Below, in pieces: positions 22,139 through 31,399 of a stretch of 64,000 nucleotides of DNA; positions within the stretch are counted from its first letter, which is position 1, and every line of letters begins with the position of its first letter. The position numbers were made by a program, and so were the translations under genes. The stretch comes from Mortierella sp. BCC40632 (lineage: Eukaryota; Mortierellomycota; Mortierellomycetes; Mortierellales; Mortierellaceae): positions 1,847,501 to 1,911,500 of the forward strand of contig WAEK01000004.1 in assembly GCA_011634665.1 (NCBI GenBank), written 5' to 3'. The notes under the pieces are model-generated. The model was not told where the DNA came from. It saw only the letters and a program-made list of their open reading frames with translations, and did no database searches.

Positions 22139-23038
22139 TCACCGCTTCTGTTGCCAATTGGTCTCCCTTCTTTCTTTACCTTGATCAGATGGCCCTTCCA
22201 GAGGCTGCTCTATCCGCTGTGGCCGTGGCTGCTGTTGCTCTTTTGGGCGTAGCCGTGGTGGATGCTGTTGTTGCTGTTGTTGCTGCTGTTGTTGCTGTTG
22301 CTGCTGCTGCTGTTGCTGCTGCTGCTGTTGCTGCTGCTGCTGTTGCTGCTGCTGCTGTTGCTGCTGCTGCTGTTGCGACCGTGGTTGTTGTGGAGGTTGT
22401 GATTGTGATTGTGGTTGTGATTGCTTCGACTGTTGCTCCTGTTGTTGGTTCGAGGTGACCATCGAATATGCAATGGCGAGCTCCCGAGACGTAAAGGAGC
22501 CCGGGGCAGATGCCTCACCAGCCCCAGCGGCCGCAGGGGAGGATTGTGTCTTGGAGAGAGGCAAAGTGGGTTCGGAACCATGCCTTGGTGAGGTTGGCTG
22601 AGAGGTTGTGTTCGTGTTGTTATCGCCTGCTGCCGGTGCCTCCAATGGACGCTCTGATGCAGTGGTTATAGAGGAAGAAGAGACGATGGAGGCTGTGTCT
22701 GCAGGAGTGGGTGATCGAGAATGGCTGATCGAGACAGACGAGAACGAAGGAGACTTGAGATTGTGGTTGGCGGGAGAGACGAGTGAGGAAGAAGAGGAGG
22801 AGGTGGAGGAGGAGGATGCAGGGTCTGAAGGCACTGTAGGTCCTGCATTGTGCTTTAACGATACAGAGACAGGTTGTTCTGGAGTGCTGTGCGGTTGCGG
22901 GCCTCTGTCCTCAACAGCCATCGGTGTCGAAACTAGTGGAGAGGTAGGAGAAGGGAGGCCGTGGGAGGGGAGGTGGAAGGGTGGAGCGCGAGAGACGCTT
23001 GTAGCAAAGTATGTGGAGGCTTCTGTAGCAGGGCGCAT
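22139..23038 (-). CDS. Poly-glutamine protein, probably first exon of the GATA-like gene
   Basis: The frame from ATG 23038 encodes a Ser/Thr/Pro-rich protein with a 40-plus residue glutamine run, then PPRLRPKEQQQPRPQ and a stop at 22,139. A better reading ends the exon at GATCAAG before GTAAAG (about 22,176) in phase 1. A CAACAAG acceptor near 21,817 then continues in frame into EYEQAIRLVNNLTPS. That would make this the N-terminus of the gene at 18,495-21,200; the junction after SIDPL (21,653) could not be closed, so two separate genes remain possible. Long Q runs are common in fungal transcription regulators and are length-variable. Confidence 0.5.
   Translation of the reverse strand: MRPATEASTYFATSVSRAPPFHLPSHGLPSPTSPLVSTPMAVEDRGPQPHSTPEQPVSVSLKHNAGPTVPSDPASSSSTSSSSSSLVSPANHNLKSPSFSSVSISHSRSPTPADTASIVSSSSITTASERPLEAPAAGDNNTNTTSQPTSPRHGSEPTLPLSKTQSSPAAAGAGEASAPGSFTSRELAIAYSMVTSNQQQEQQSKQSQPQSQSQPPQQPRSQQQQQQQQQQQQQQQQQQQQQQQQQQQQQQQQQQQQQHPPRLRPKEQQQPRPQRIEQPLEGPSDQGKERRETNWQQKR
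22255..22380. repeat. CAG/CTG trinucleotide tract coding for poly-Q
   Basis: Interrupted GTT/GCT triplets on the plus strand (CAG/CAA on the minus strand), about 42 triplets, inside the poly-Q exon. The CAA interruptions probably limit slippage. Confidence 0.9.
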
Positions 23039-23933
23039 GTAGAAGACTAGGCAGAGGGGAGTTGAGCGGCACAGCCAAAAAAAGAAAAAAAAAAAAAAAA
23101 AAAAGAAAAAGAAAAAGAGAAAGAAAAGAAATGGATCAAATGCAACGATGCGTTGGCAGAATGAATGAGAGGATGAGTGGCGGAGATGAGAGGAGAGAAG
23201 AGAGTTGGAGAGAAAGAACAAAAGTAGAGAGTGTATGTGTGTGTGAGAGAGAGAGGGAGTGAGAGGTGCCTAAAGCTTACACCCGTAGCCCCGGGACACC
23301 CGAATACGACGACCGGCAGGCCTGCCCAATCCGTACAGGGGCTCGAATGCCGGGAACAACCGTACGACACATGGAGAAGACGAAGAGAAAAAAAAGTGGG
23401 TGCATCTGCATTCCCGACAGCGCGTGCTAAATCCATTCGCATGGGTCATGGCATTTGTCGTCTCTTCCACTGACCCCCTACTCCTTCCTGTCCACAACTC
23501 CGCATGCTCCCATCCGCATGTCTCTCATCAACACATCCACATTACCCCTTACTTTCTCTTCCTATGCATGGTCATCGACTGCTGAGTGCTGCCAAGGTCA
23601 CTTCCCCATTCTTTTTTTTTTCTTTTCTTTTCTTTTCTGGCTCCAGTAGGTACTCAAGGCGGAAATCTCCGATACGAATTATATCACGGGACTTGAAGAG
23701 GAAGGGGCTAAGACAGAAAAATTGAGCGGATATTCCCTTCCGCTGGATCGTATTCGACTGGCGCACGATAGAGTGGACGGCGGCGAGACGACGGGGCCGC
23801 CAGCAGCGGGGGGGAGGGGGTGAGAGCGGAGAGAGCATGCCCAGACGGGCAAACGAGGGGCGGATGTTCAACTAGTACGTTGGTAAAAAAAAAAAAAAAA
23901 ATGCGGGCTATGCTCATTTCTGTCTCTCCCTCC

Positions 23934-23971
<38 letters not shown>

Positions 23972-24077
23972 AGTGCACGTGGTGTCAATCAAGAGTGACG
24001 GTCTAGGCCAGAAAGTTCATTCGCCCATTTGCCACCAAGGAGGCGGGACGGTCAATTGACACAGCCTCACAATCACC

Positions 24078-24084
24078 TATAAAG
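24078..24084 (+). promoter_or_regulatory. TATA box
   Basis: TATAAAG lies 114 bp upstream of the ATG at 24198 and belongs to the Q-rich coiled-coil gene. The 23,040-24,070 stretch upstream carries (A)n, (CT)n and G-rich runs only and no gene I can support. Confidence 0.6.
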
Positions 24085-24197
24085 TAACCGCGTTTCGCCC
24101 GCTCAAACCCGCAGCACTTTCCCATCAATTGCTACTCTTTCTCTTCCAACCTCACTCTCTCCTTCTTCATACTTATACCCTTTCCCTCATTTCAACC

Positions 24198-25289
24198 ATG
24201 AAGCCAGACGTAGTGCCCAGGAAGCCTCTCCAAGGTCGCAATCGCACCAATGGACAACCCGTAGATCCCAATCGGCCCACCGTGCCGCGAATGCTCCGTC
24301 GAACGACCAAGCAGTCGTTTATGGACGTGGATCTTCAATACCTCATGAAACTGGACCCTTCCACGCCAGATCCCTTTGCAGACTCGTCCCCAGTCTTTTG
24401 TGACCCCCCTTCTCTCTTCCGTCCTGTCCCTGCGACGGCCGCTGCGGCCCATGCGCTCGCAGCCCAGAACGGGTCCACGGTTCCATGGACCTTTCATGAC
24501 GCGGCTCGTCTCCAAAAGGAACAAGAGGACCTTCGGGTTCAATACCTTCAGTTTCTGCATCAACTGCATGTGTCGAATCCTCATGGTTTCTTGGCCCATA
24601 TGAATACATTCGCGACTGAGCATCCAGCGGAGTTTATCCAGCTCCAGGCCTATATCCGGTTCAAAGAACAGGAAACGGCGCAACAACAGGCAGAAGCCGA
24701 CCGATTGGAACAGATGCGACAATATCAAATCCAACTCGAACAACGACGCAAACAAGAAGAGGAGCTCCGTCAATTCCAAAAGTTTCAACAACTCCAGGAA
24801 CAACAGAACCAAGCCCAAGAGCTTCGACATCTTCTTCAGGAATGGCTTTTGCGTCGACAACAACTTCGGTCCTGTGGGTTTGGGTCAAGCAAGGAAATAG
24901 ACTTGGCCGATGTCTTTGCCGTGGCTCTTCAAAAGGATCCACAGTTGGTGGAACGAATGAGCTCGACCCCCGGTGGATTGGACCTGTTGATGACTCCACA
25001 TCAACAAATCGAGTTTGGACAGTTTGTCCAACAACGGAAACAACAAGAATGGCTCCTTCAGGAAGAGATGCGATCCAAGATGCAACGGGACCTTGTCTCG
25101 GCTGGTTTTAGTAGTCTGGTCACGCCTTCGGCTGCCTCATCGTCGTCTGCATTTGTGAACCCATTCTCGCTCACGGCTCAAGCAGGTCTAGGGCAATCGA
25201 ACCCGTTGATCAACTTTAGTCGATATGAACCTCCTGCCACTACTACGTTCGGAACCAAGGGTACATCTCGATCACGACGATACCACTGA
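24198..25289 (+). CDS. Gln-rich coiled-coil protein of unknown function (363 aa)
   Basis: Single exon. The start at 24198 is chosen because it follows the TATA box at a normal distance and begins a hydrophilic N-terminus (MKPDVVPRKPLQGRNRTNG); an earlier in-frame ATG at 24129 would add a Ser/Leu-rich leader derived from a pyrimidine tract. Residues about 110-235 are helical and heavily Gln/Glu/Leu/Arg (RLEQMRQYQIQLEQRRKQEE), predicting a coiled coil. A second helical block (IDLADVFAVALQKDPQLVER) follows, and the end is Ser/Thr-rich. No catalytic motif, signal or membrane segment. It lies downstream of the minus-strand poly-Q gene, head to head with it, with about 1.1 kb between the starts. 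No family recognised; a scaffold or transcription cofactor is a guess. Confidence 0.75.
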   Translation: MKPDVVPRKPLQGRNRTNGQPVDPNRPTVPRMLRRTTKQSFMDVDLQYLMKLDPSTPDPFADSSPVFCDPPSLFRPVPATAAAAHALAAQNGSTVPWTFHDAARLQKEQEDLRVQYLQFLHQLHVSNPHGFLAHMNTFATEHPAEFIQLQAYIRFKEQETAQQQAEADRLEQMRQYQIQLEQRRKQEEELRQFQKFQQLQEQQNQAQELRHLLQEWLLRRQQLRSCGFGSSKEIDLADVFAVALQKDPQLVERMSSTPGGLDLLMTPHQQIEFGQFVQQRKQQEWLLQEEMRSKMQRDLVSAGFSSLVTPSAASSSSAFVNPFSLTAQAGLGQSNPLINFSRYEPPATTTFGTKGTSRSRRYH

Positions 25290-25359
25290 AAATGGATAAA
25301 CCTGACCTGAGGGGGAGGAGAGAGTCGAGACGACAGGTCACGAGTCTTGTCTCACTTTA

Positions 25360-25365
<6 letters not shown>

Positions 25366-25409
<44 letters not shown>

Positions 25410-25560
25410 CTCGCACACCGTGTGGACATGTCAGAGCCAAAAAGGAGAGGAGCCCAAGGGCAGGTCCCAGCTCCACTTTTTGTTTTCCTCTCTCTCTCTC
25501 TCTCTCTCATTCTCTCATTCTCTCATTCTCTCTCTCTCTCTCTTTCTATCTCTCTTTTTT
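25366..25560. repeat. (CT)n-rich region
   Basis: Two CT tracts (about 25,366-25,402 and 25,491-25,550) separated by unique sequence, downstream of the Q-rich gene. Further poly-A runs lie at 25,908-25,943 and 25,978-26,013, just past the 3' end of the zinc-finger gene. Confidence 0.85.
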
Positions 25561-26079
25561 CTCTCTCTCCTTTCCTGCCCCTTTCCCCTCCCTCCTTGTT
25601 CCTCCTGCATCTCCCGCTCAATGCAAGGGCCAACCCCAGACGCAACGGAATACGTAGCGTTTATTGTACGTTAGTCTTTAATGAGGGAGAGGAGGGGCCC
25701 CATGCAGGGCAGAGTCATGAGAGGAAAAAATAGGGAAAGAAAAAAAAATGGCGTGTCCATAAAAAAGATATTGCGTGCAACCCCACCAGACGCTCTTTGA
25801 TCATAGAGATGAGCTGAGGGTGAGAGAGAGAGATAGAGAGAGAGAAAAGAGATTGAAGTGCGTGGGGCATTCGATTTACAGTACAGACGAAATAAAGAAA
25901 AAGGAGAAAAAAAAAAAAAAAGTGAAAAAAAAAAAAAAAAAAAGGAAAGGAGGAATATAACACAGCAAGCATATATTAAAAAAAAAAAAAAAATAAAAAA
26001 AGAAAAAAAAAAAGCGAGGAAAGACAAGAATAAAAAAAGAGAATCGAGGTAGTAGCTTTGTGTATATGCAAATGTTCAA

Positions 26080-27537
26080 CTACTGGCTCTCTTCTTTATC
26101 TGCTCCACAACCCCGCTTATCATGACGCTTCAACTTGTCCAGCCGTCCAAACCGCTCACCACATTGAGCACATCCGTAGCGACCAACTTCCTCATGAACA
26201 TTGCGGACATGACGGACATAGTCTGTCCGGCGCTTGAACGGCCGCCCACAGATACCGCACATGAAAGCGGGTACCTTGAGATGGCAGCGAGAGTGCGAGG
26301 CCAGCTCGCCTTTGGTAGGGAAGGCCTTCTCGCACTCGGGGCACTGGAACCGCCTTGGGGGTGGTGCTGCACCAGAGAGACCTTGGTCGTTTGTCCGGTG
26401 GGCACGGTCGTAGGGGCTCTTGCGGGAACGGAACTTGGAGGGCTTGCCGGTCTGGGTGCTTGGCTGGGCCTGCAGAGGAATATCTCCATAGACGGGCATG
26501 GGACCATAGCGAGCATCGGGAATGTGGCTAAATCCATAGTGGGGCGTGATGGGCGAAGCAGCGGTAAAACCTGAACCGAGCGAGTCGCTATGGCTATAGT
26601 TGGGAGTGTACGAGCCATTGGAGATGGGGCTGTGGGGGACAACGCCATAGGGCGACGAGAGGTGGCCTTGGTTCTGGTAAAAGGCAGGCGACGTCGAGTC
26701 TGCGAGTGTGTAAGGATGATCGACCAGCGAATTCATCCGGGGAGGAAAGGTGGAAAATACAGGAGGAGAACCAGAAGGGTCAGGGCTATGGCTGCTATAG
26801 GCATGGCCAGGTGAAGATGCACCCTGGACCGAGTCAGTGACGAACGTAGGCTGTTCCGGAATTCTCGCATTACCAGCATGCTTGAAGGGATAGGCCTGTG
26901 GTTGGTACTGGGGAAGGCTATAAGAATACGGCATCACATCCTCGAGAATCAAACCCTGGCTCACGGTCGAGAGTGAAGTCAATGGCGACATGGGCGAGGA
27001 CATGGTGGCGAGCGTTGGGGCCATGCCAGCAGGAACGGGCGAGCCATTGGATGGTGTCAAGGGCGAGAGCGAAGGCACGGGAGCGGCCATGGGCGAACAA
27101 GGAGTCACAGGAAAGGTCGAGACGGGGAGCGCTGCGGTCGTGGGTTGGAACGACTGGAGAGAAGGCGACGTTGCCTGGGTAGGATATCCGTTGTATTGGT
27201 CAGCGGTGGGCGAGACTGCCGAATGTGTAGACTGCTGCTGCTCGATACCGCCGTTGAGGATCCGGTTAAGGCGCATCCTGTCGCGAGGGGGCTTGGCGCC
27301 AGGACTGGCACGGTCAACGTGCAAGAAGGCGCTCGAGTCTGCAGGCGAGAGGTCGCGCTGTTCGTCCACATAGAGACTCCGGGGGTCGGTACCAACTTTG
27401 GAGACCATGAACATTTCCTCAGAGTATGCGTTTCCGCTGCAGGAGCGTTGGTGAAAGCTCTGGCGAGGCACTGTGGCTCCAAAGTCCATCTCACGACCCA
27501 TGGGTGCCGGGGCAAAGTATGTGGTTCCGAAGGACAT
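26080..27537 (-). CDS. C2H2 zinc-finger transcription factor (485 aa)
   Basis: Single exon from ATG 27537. Residues 1-380 are disordered and Pro/Ser/Tyr-rich (SPFQ- and SP-type runs), typical of an activation region. Three zinc fingers lie at the C-terminus (about residues 397-480): FQCPECEKAFPTKGELASH with a C2H2 end, FMCGICGRPFKRRTDYVRHV with a C2H2 end, and YGCAQCGERFGRLDKLKRH, which ends in DKRGC and is thus a C2HC finger. A basic linker (KPSKFRSRKSPYDRAHR) precedes the fingers and may be a nuclear signal. Sequence-specific DNA binding is expected. The target is unknown, and no specific fungal regulator could be recognised. Upstream (27,540-27,640) is a GA-rich 5' region. Confidence 0.85.
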   Translation of the reverse strand: MSFGTTYFAPAPMGREMDFGATVPRQSFHQRSCSGNAYSEEMFMVSKVGTDPRSLYVDEQRDLSPADSSAFLHVDRASPGAKPPRDRMRLNRILNGGIEQQQSTHSAVSPTADQYNGYPTQATSPSLQSFQPTTAALPVSTFPVTPCSPMAAPVPSLSPLTPSNGSPVPAGMAPTLATMSSPMSPLTSLSTVSQGLILEDVMPYSYSLPQYQPQAYPFKHAGNARIPEQPTFVTDSVQGASSPGHAYSSHSPDPSGSPPVFSTFPPRMNSLVDHPYTLADSTSPAFYQNQGHLSSPYGVVPHSPISNGSYTPNYSHSDSLGSGFTAASPITPHYGFSHIPDARYGPMPVYGDIPLQAQPSTQTGKPSKFRSRKSPYDRAHRTNDQGLSGAAPPPRRFQCPECEKAFPTKGELASHSRCHLKVPAFMCGICGRPFKRRTDYVRHVRNVHEEVGRYGCAQCGERFGRLDKLKRHDKRGCGADKEESQ

Positions 27538-27639
27538 CTATACAGAGCAAACAATAGAGATATAGATAGATAGAAGGAAAGAGGAGAGAGAAAGAGAGGA
27601 GAGGAGAGGAGAGGAGAGGAGGAGGGGGGGAAGAGATGA

Positions 27640-29178
27640 AGCAAGGTTAGCACGCATGGCACACATGTACATAGTCTAGGCTGTCTGTCTCTCTCTCGTT
27701 TGTCCAGTGGCAGCCCGACGCCTGTCGGAAGTACAAACGCGGCAAATTAGCAAAACACACTATTAGATGCAGTAATAGCAACAGCAGGTGCCCAGCGTAC
27801 AGTTACTCTGTGTGTTGTTGTGTGTGTATAAAGTGCTGTGCGAGTGGAAAGAAGGGGAGGCGCGGCAGTGGCGGCGGCTGCGATGCGGTGCAGTTGTAGG
27901 ATGCGGTGCGGCAGCGGCTGGCGAAGCGGCGAAGGGCGGCAACAGAAAGTCGAGGAAAGAGAAGAAAAAAGAAGGGAGAGCTGGAGAAAATGGGAGAGCG
28001 GGGGTGGGTTGGTTTAGAGAAAAGGTCGAGAGAGTGAAAAGCGGTAAAGAAAAGGAAGGAGGGAAAAAGGAAACTGGAGAGGGAGATCAGGTTGACAAAA
28101 GTCCGTGGAGGGATATGGATGAGAGCTATTGGGGGTTGGCTGCAGTCAATGCAGGTGGGGGGTTCGTTAAGAATGAGGGTTGGGGTGGGGGAGAAAGAGG
28201 ATGGAGGATGATGAAAGGAAGAAGAAGAAGAAGAAGAAGAAAAAGAGAAAGAGAGGTTGATGACCTGAAAAAAAAAAGAAGTGAGAAAAAGAAAAAAAAT
28301 CGCGGGCGCGGGGATGGGTTGTTTGGTTGTTTGGTTGGTTGGTTGGTTGGTTGGTCGGGTTGGTTGCTGGCCCGACTGGCTGACTGATATCCATCAGCAA
28401 TAGAGAGACAAAAAGGCACCAAAAGCGTCCGATGCGGCCAGGGCGGGCCAGTAATCTCCGCCGGTCCGCTGATTGCGGCCGCGCCTTACTCCAATCAGAC
28501 ACGCCCTCGCGCCCAGGCACACACAACTTTCTCTCTCTCTCTCTCTCTCATTACTCTCTCTCTCTCTCTCTCTCGACTCTGTCAGGCACGGCCAGGCACA
28601 TCAACACACACACACTCTCTCTCTCTCTCACTCTCTCTTGCATAACACATACACACAAACAGATACACACACACACATACATCCATCGTCCGCTCTCTCT
28701 CTCTCTTTCTCTCTCTCTCTCCCTCTCTTTCTCTCTTTTCCTCTCCCGGTCCCCGTTGGTCCCTTCCGGCGCCCAGCTTTGCTATAGGCCAACAAGAGTG
28801 ACGGTTGCTGCCAATGTTGCAATATGCTGCTTGGTCGCTGTGATGTGTGTTGGATGTCGCTGTTGTTATTATTATCTCGCAGGGAGATGTTCTCATACAA
28901 AACAGGAGGCGGGCCCGACACTTTATGCATCGTCGCTGTCAGTCTGCAGCGGTCGAGGGACCAAAATTACATACACACACACACACACACAGACAGATTT
29001 TTTTTTTTTTTTTATTGTACCGCCCCAGCCGTACCTTCCTGGTCCGCTGAACGCCTCCAGTCCCCGCTCCCTTCTCCCTTTTTAGCTGGACACCGAACAG
29101 AACAGCAAACACCGGCCTTGGGTTGTCCTGTGCTTCCTCGGCTTCTGCGGGCTTTTTTATTCTCTCTCTTTCTCTCTT

Positions 29179-29223
<45 letters not shown>

Positions 29224-29385
29224 ATCTCGTCTTTGTCGTCGTCTTGGTCTTCGCCGTCGGCATGGAAAAAAAAAGGGCACACCTGCAGGAGCAGCGTAGC
29301 ATGTGTGTTGAGAGTATCCTGGCTCGACAGCATAGTTGCTCACTTGCACCCCGATGGTCCCCAAGTGTAAGTGAAACAGCACCAT

Positions 29386-29424
<39 letters not shown>

Positions 29425-29910
29425 CTTTCCTTCTTTCTTTCTTTCATCACTTTCTCTCTCACTCTCGTGCCCAACCCCCTTCTCATGCGAACCCCTTAAA
29501 AGCACTCGGACCGGGGAGGATGGGTATCTCCATGGTTTGGTTCGTGTCACAGCAATTTATTGTATTGGGACACCCCACATATCACATCACGCCCCGCCCA
29601 ACCCACCCGATATTGGGGGGAGGGGGGGAAGGGAGGAGGGGGAGAAAGGCATTTCATGTGGGGAGAGAGAGATGAGAAAAGGGAGAAAGAAAGAGAGAGA
29701 GAAAGCATTAAGCATTCAATACGCCCTTACGTAACATCCTTGGTTCAGCAGCAGCAAAAGGGTGAAGAGAGAAAAGAAAAAGAGAGAAGAGCATCCGCGG
29801 ACAAAAAAAAAGCGGGTCCATCGTCATCTCCATTCATAAGAATGGACTAGATGACAAAGACGGTGGAACCCTCATCCTCATCTGTGCCTCCATCCACACG
29901 TGCTCTTTCT

Positions 29911-29959
<49 letters not shown>

Positions 29960-30335
29960 CTCTTTCTTTCTCTTCTTCTCTTGCCTGCTCTCGCTCTCGC
30001 CATCTTCCTCTTTGTCCTCACCCCTTTCCTTCCTTCAACTCCCCCCCCCTCCTCCTCCCTCCTCCCACATTCATAATTTACACACATACACACACATATA
30101 CACATACACATACACCGAAAGGCTGTTCAGACTCTCCTTAGTGGCCACTTGGCCCAAAGAATGGGATGTCACTCTACATTTTGCTCCGATTACTCCACCA
30201 TAAAAAAAAAACAAAATAATAGTAATAATTAAAGGGAAACTATTTTATATTCTCTTTTTTTTTTTTTTTGTCAAGTGGTATAAGGAAAAAGACGAGGGGA
30301 GGCACGCGCAAAGGGGAGGATAGACGTTCGCAAGA
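27640..30335. other. Gene-poor, microsatellite-rich intergenic region
   Basis: About 2.7 kb without a supported gene. It contains G-rich purine runs (27,840-28,260), a (GGTT)n tract (28,319-28,362), CT tracts (28,531-28,573, 28,694-28,735, 29,187-29,220, 29,385-29,417 and 29,917-29,952), CA tracts (28,604-28,675 and 28,972-28,991) and poly-T at 28,998-29,013. The long frames here encode only Ser-Leu or Arg-Glu repeats and are products of the dinucleotide tracts. The minus-strand zinc-finger gene on the left and the 3' end of the LysM gene on the right bound it. Confidence 0.7.
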
Positions 30336-30341
30336 TTGCAT

Positions 30342-31162
30342 CTACAACATGTATGCAGCTGCAAACAAAAGGGATGCTCCCGCCACCAACATCGAGCTCT
30401 TGACCTCAGCAGCACCACTGGGGTCAGAGGCACGGCTGTTGGTTTCGGGCTTCACCACAGGGCTCGAACCCTGGGGGGCAGGCGTGTTCACAGTAGCCTG
30501 AGGCTGCTGAGGCTGCTGGGACTGGGACTGCTGGGGATTCTTGGGGTCCTGAGGCTGCTGGGGGTTCTTGGGGTCCTGAGGCTGCTGGGGGTTCTTGGGG
30601 TCCTGAGGCTGCTGAGGCTGCTGAGGCTGCTGGGGCTGCTGGGGCTGCTGGGGCTGCTGAGGGTCCTTAGGATCCTGAGGCTTGGGATCCTGAGGTTTAG
30701 GATCCTGGGGCTTGGGATTCTGGGGCTTGGGCTGGTCAGGCTGGAAGGGAGGCTGGTTCGAGCCAGGGATGGTCGCATTGTGAGGGTTCTCTCTCAGACA
30801 GCAGTCCCCGGGCGTGACGGAAACACAGATGGGGTATCCAACGTCAAGGTTATCGCAGGCTTTGGACAGCTTTGTGTTCCAAGCCAGGAGTTGATCAAAC
30901 GTAACGCCGTATCGCTCGCCGAACTTAATACAACCATCAGCACCAGCTAAAGCAACAAAGCGATAGATGAGGAGAGTTGAGTAACTGACTTTTCTGGGAT
31001 TCAACAATGTTGCCACAAAGATTAGGGGAAGAGGGAAAGCGAAGAAGGAGACTCACGTTCGACAACAACGGATCTGGTGCAGCTAGGAATGGGTTTGGGG
31101 ACAACAGCCAAAGCCTGAGAGGCGGCGACCGAGAGGACGAGAAGTGCTGCGGTGATTTTCAT
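30342..31162 (-). CDS. Secreted LysM protein with Pro/Gln linker and GPI-type tail (236 aa)
   Basis: Two exons, 31,057-31,162 and 30,342-30,946, joined in phase 1 through GTGAGT and TTTAG (110-nt intron). Exon 1 gives a signal peptide (MKITAALLVLSVAASQALA). The LysM domain (about residues 27-75) reads SVVVEPGADGCIKFGERYGV, then FDQLLAWN and GYPICVSV, with the cysteines usual in fungal LysM proteins. It should bind chitin or related N-acetylglucosamine polymers. A long linker of repeated PKNPQQPQD/PKPQD units follows (about residues 95-185). The last 20 residues are hydrophobic (SMLVAGASLLFAAAYML) after a small-residue site (SGAA), as in GPI-anchored wall proteins. Fungal LysM proteins either mask chitin from hosts or take part in wall remodelling; the anchor argues for a wall role here. 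Confidence 0.88.
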
Positions 31163-31357
31163 GGTGAAGTGGCGAGGAGGGTGAAGGGTTGACGAGAGGG
31201 GTTCGTGTATAGGGAAGTGTGGGGGAAGGGGGGCTCGTGTAGGGAAGGGAGTGTCGCGAGAAAGGGTTGTAAAGGAGAGGGATGCGGTGGGCAATAGGTG
31301 GTGCCTGAAGGAAGGGGAGTGGAGAAGCTGGGGTCCAAAATATCGGCTTGGTTCACG

Positions 31358-31365
31358 CTTTTATA
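31358..31365 (-). promoter_or_regulatory. TATA box of the LysM gene
   Basis: TATAAAAG on the minus strand, 196 bp upstream of the start codon, with a C-rich stretch next to it. Confidence 0.6.
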
Positions 31366-31399
31366 TCCCCCTCCCCCCCCTCTTCCCTTCTCTACCTCA

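Noticed and set aside
22255..22380. Poly-Ala/Val frame on the plus strand over the CAG tract
   Set aside because: It is the antisense translation of the poly-Q codons of the minus-strand gene.
28473..29734. Several long frames on both strands
   Set aside because: They translate CT, GA and CA tracts into Ser-Leu, Arg-Glu and Thr-His repeats with no start context or family.
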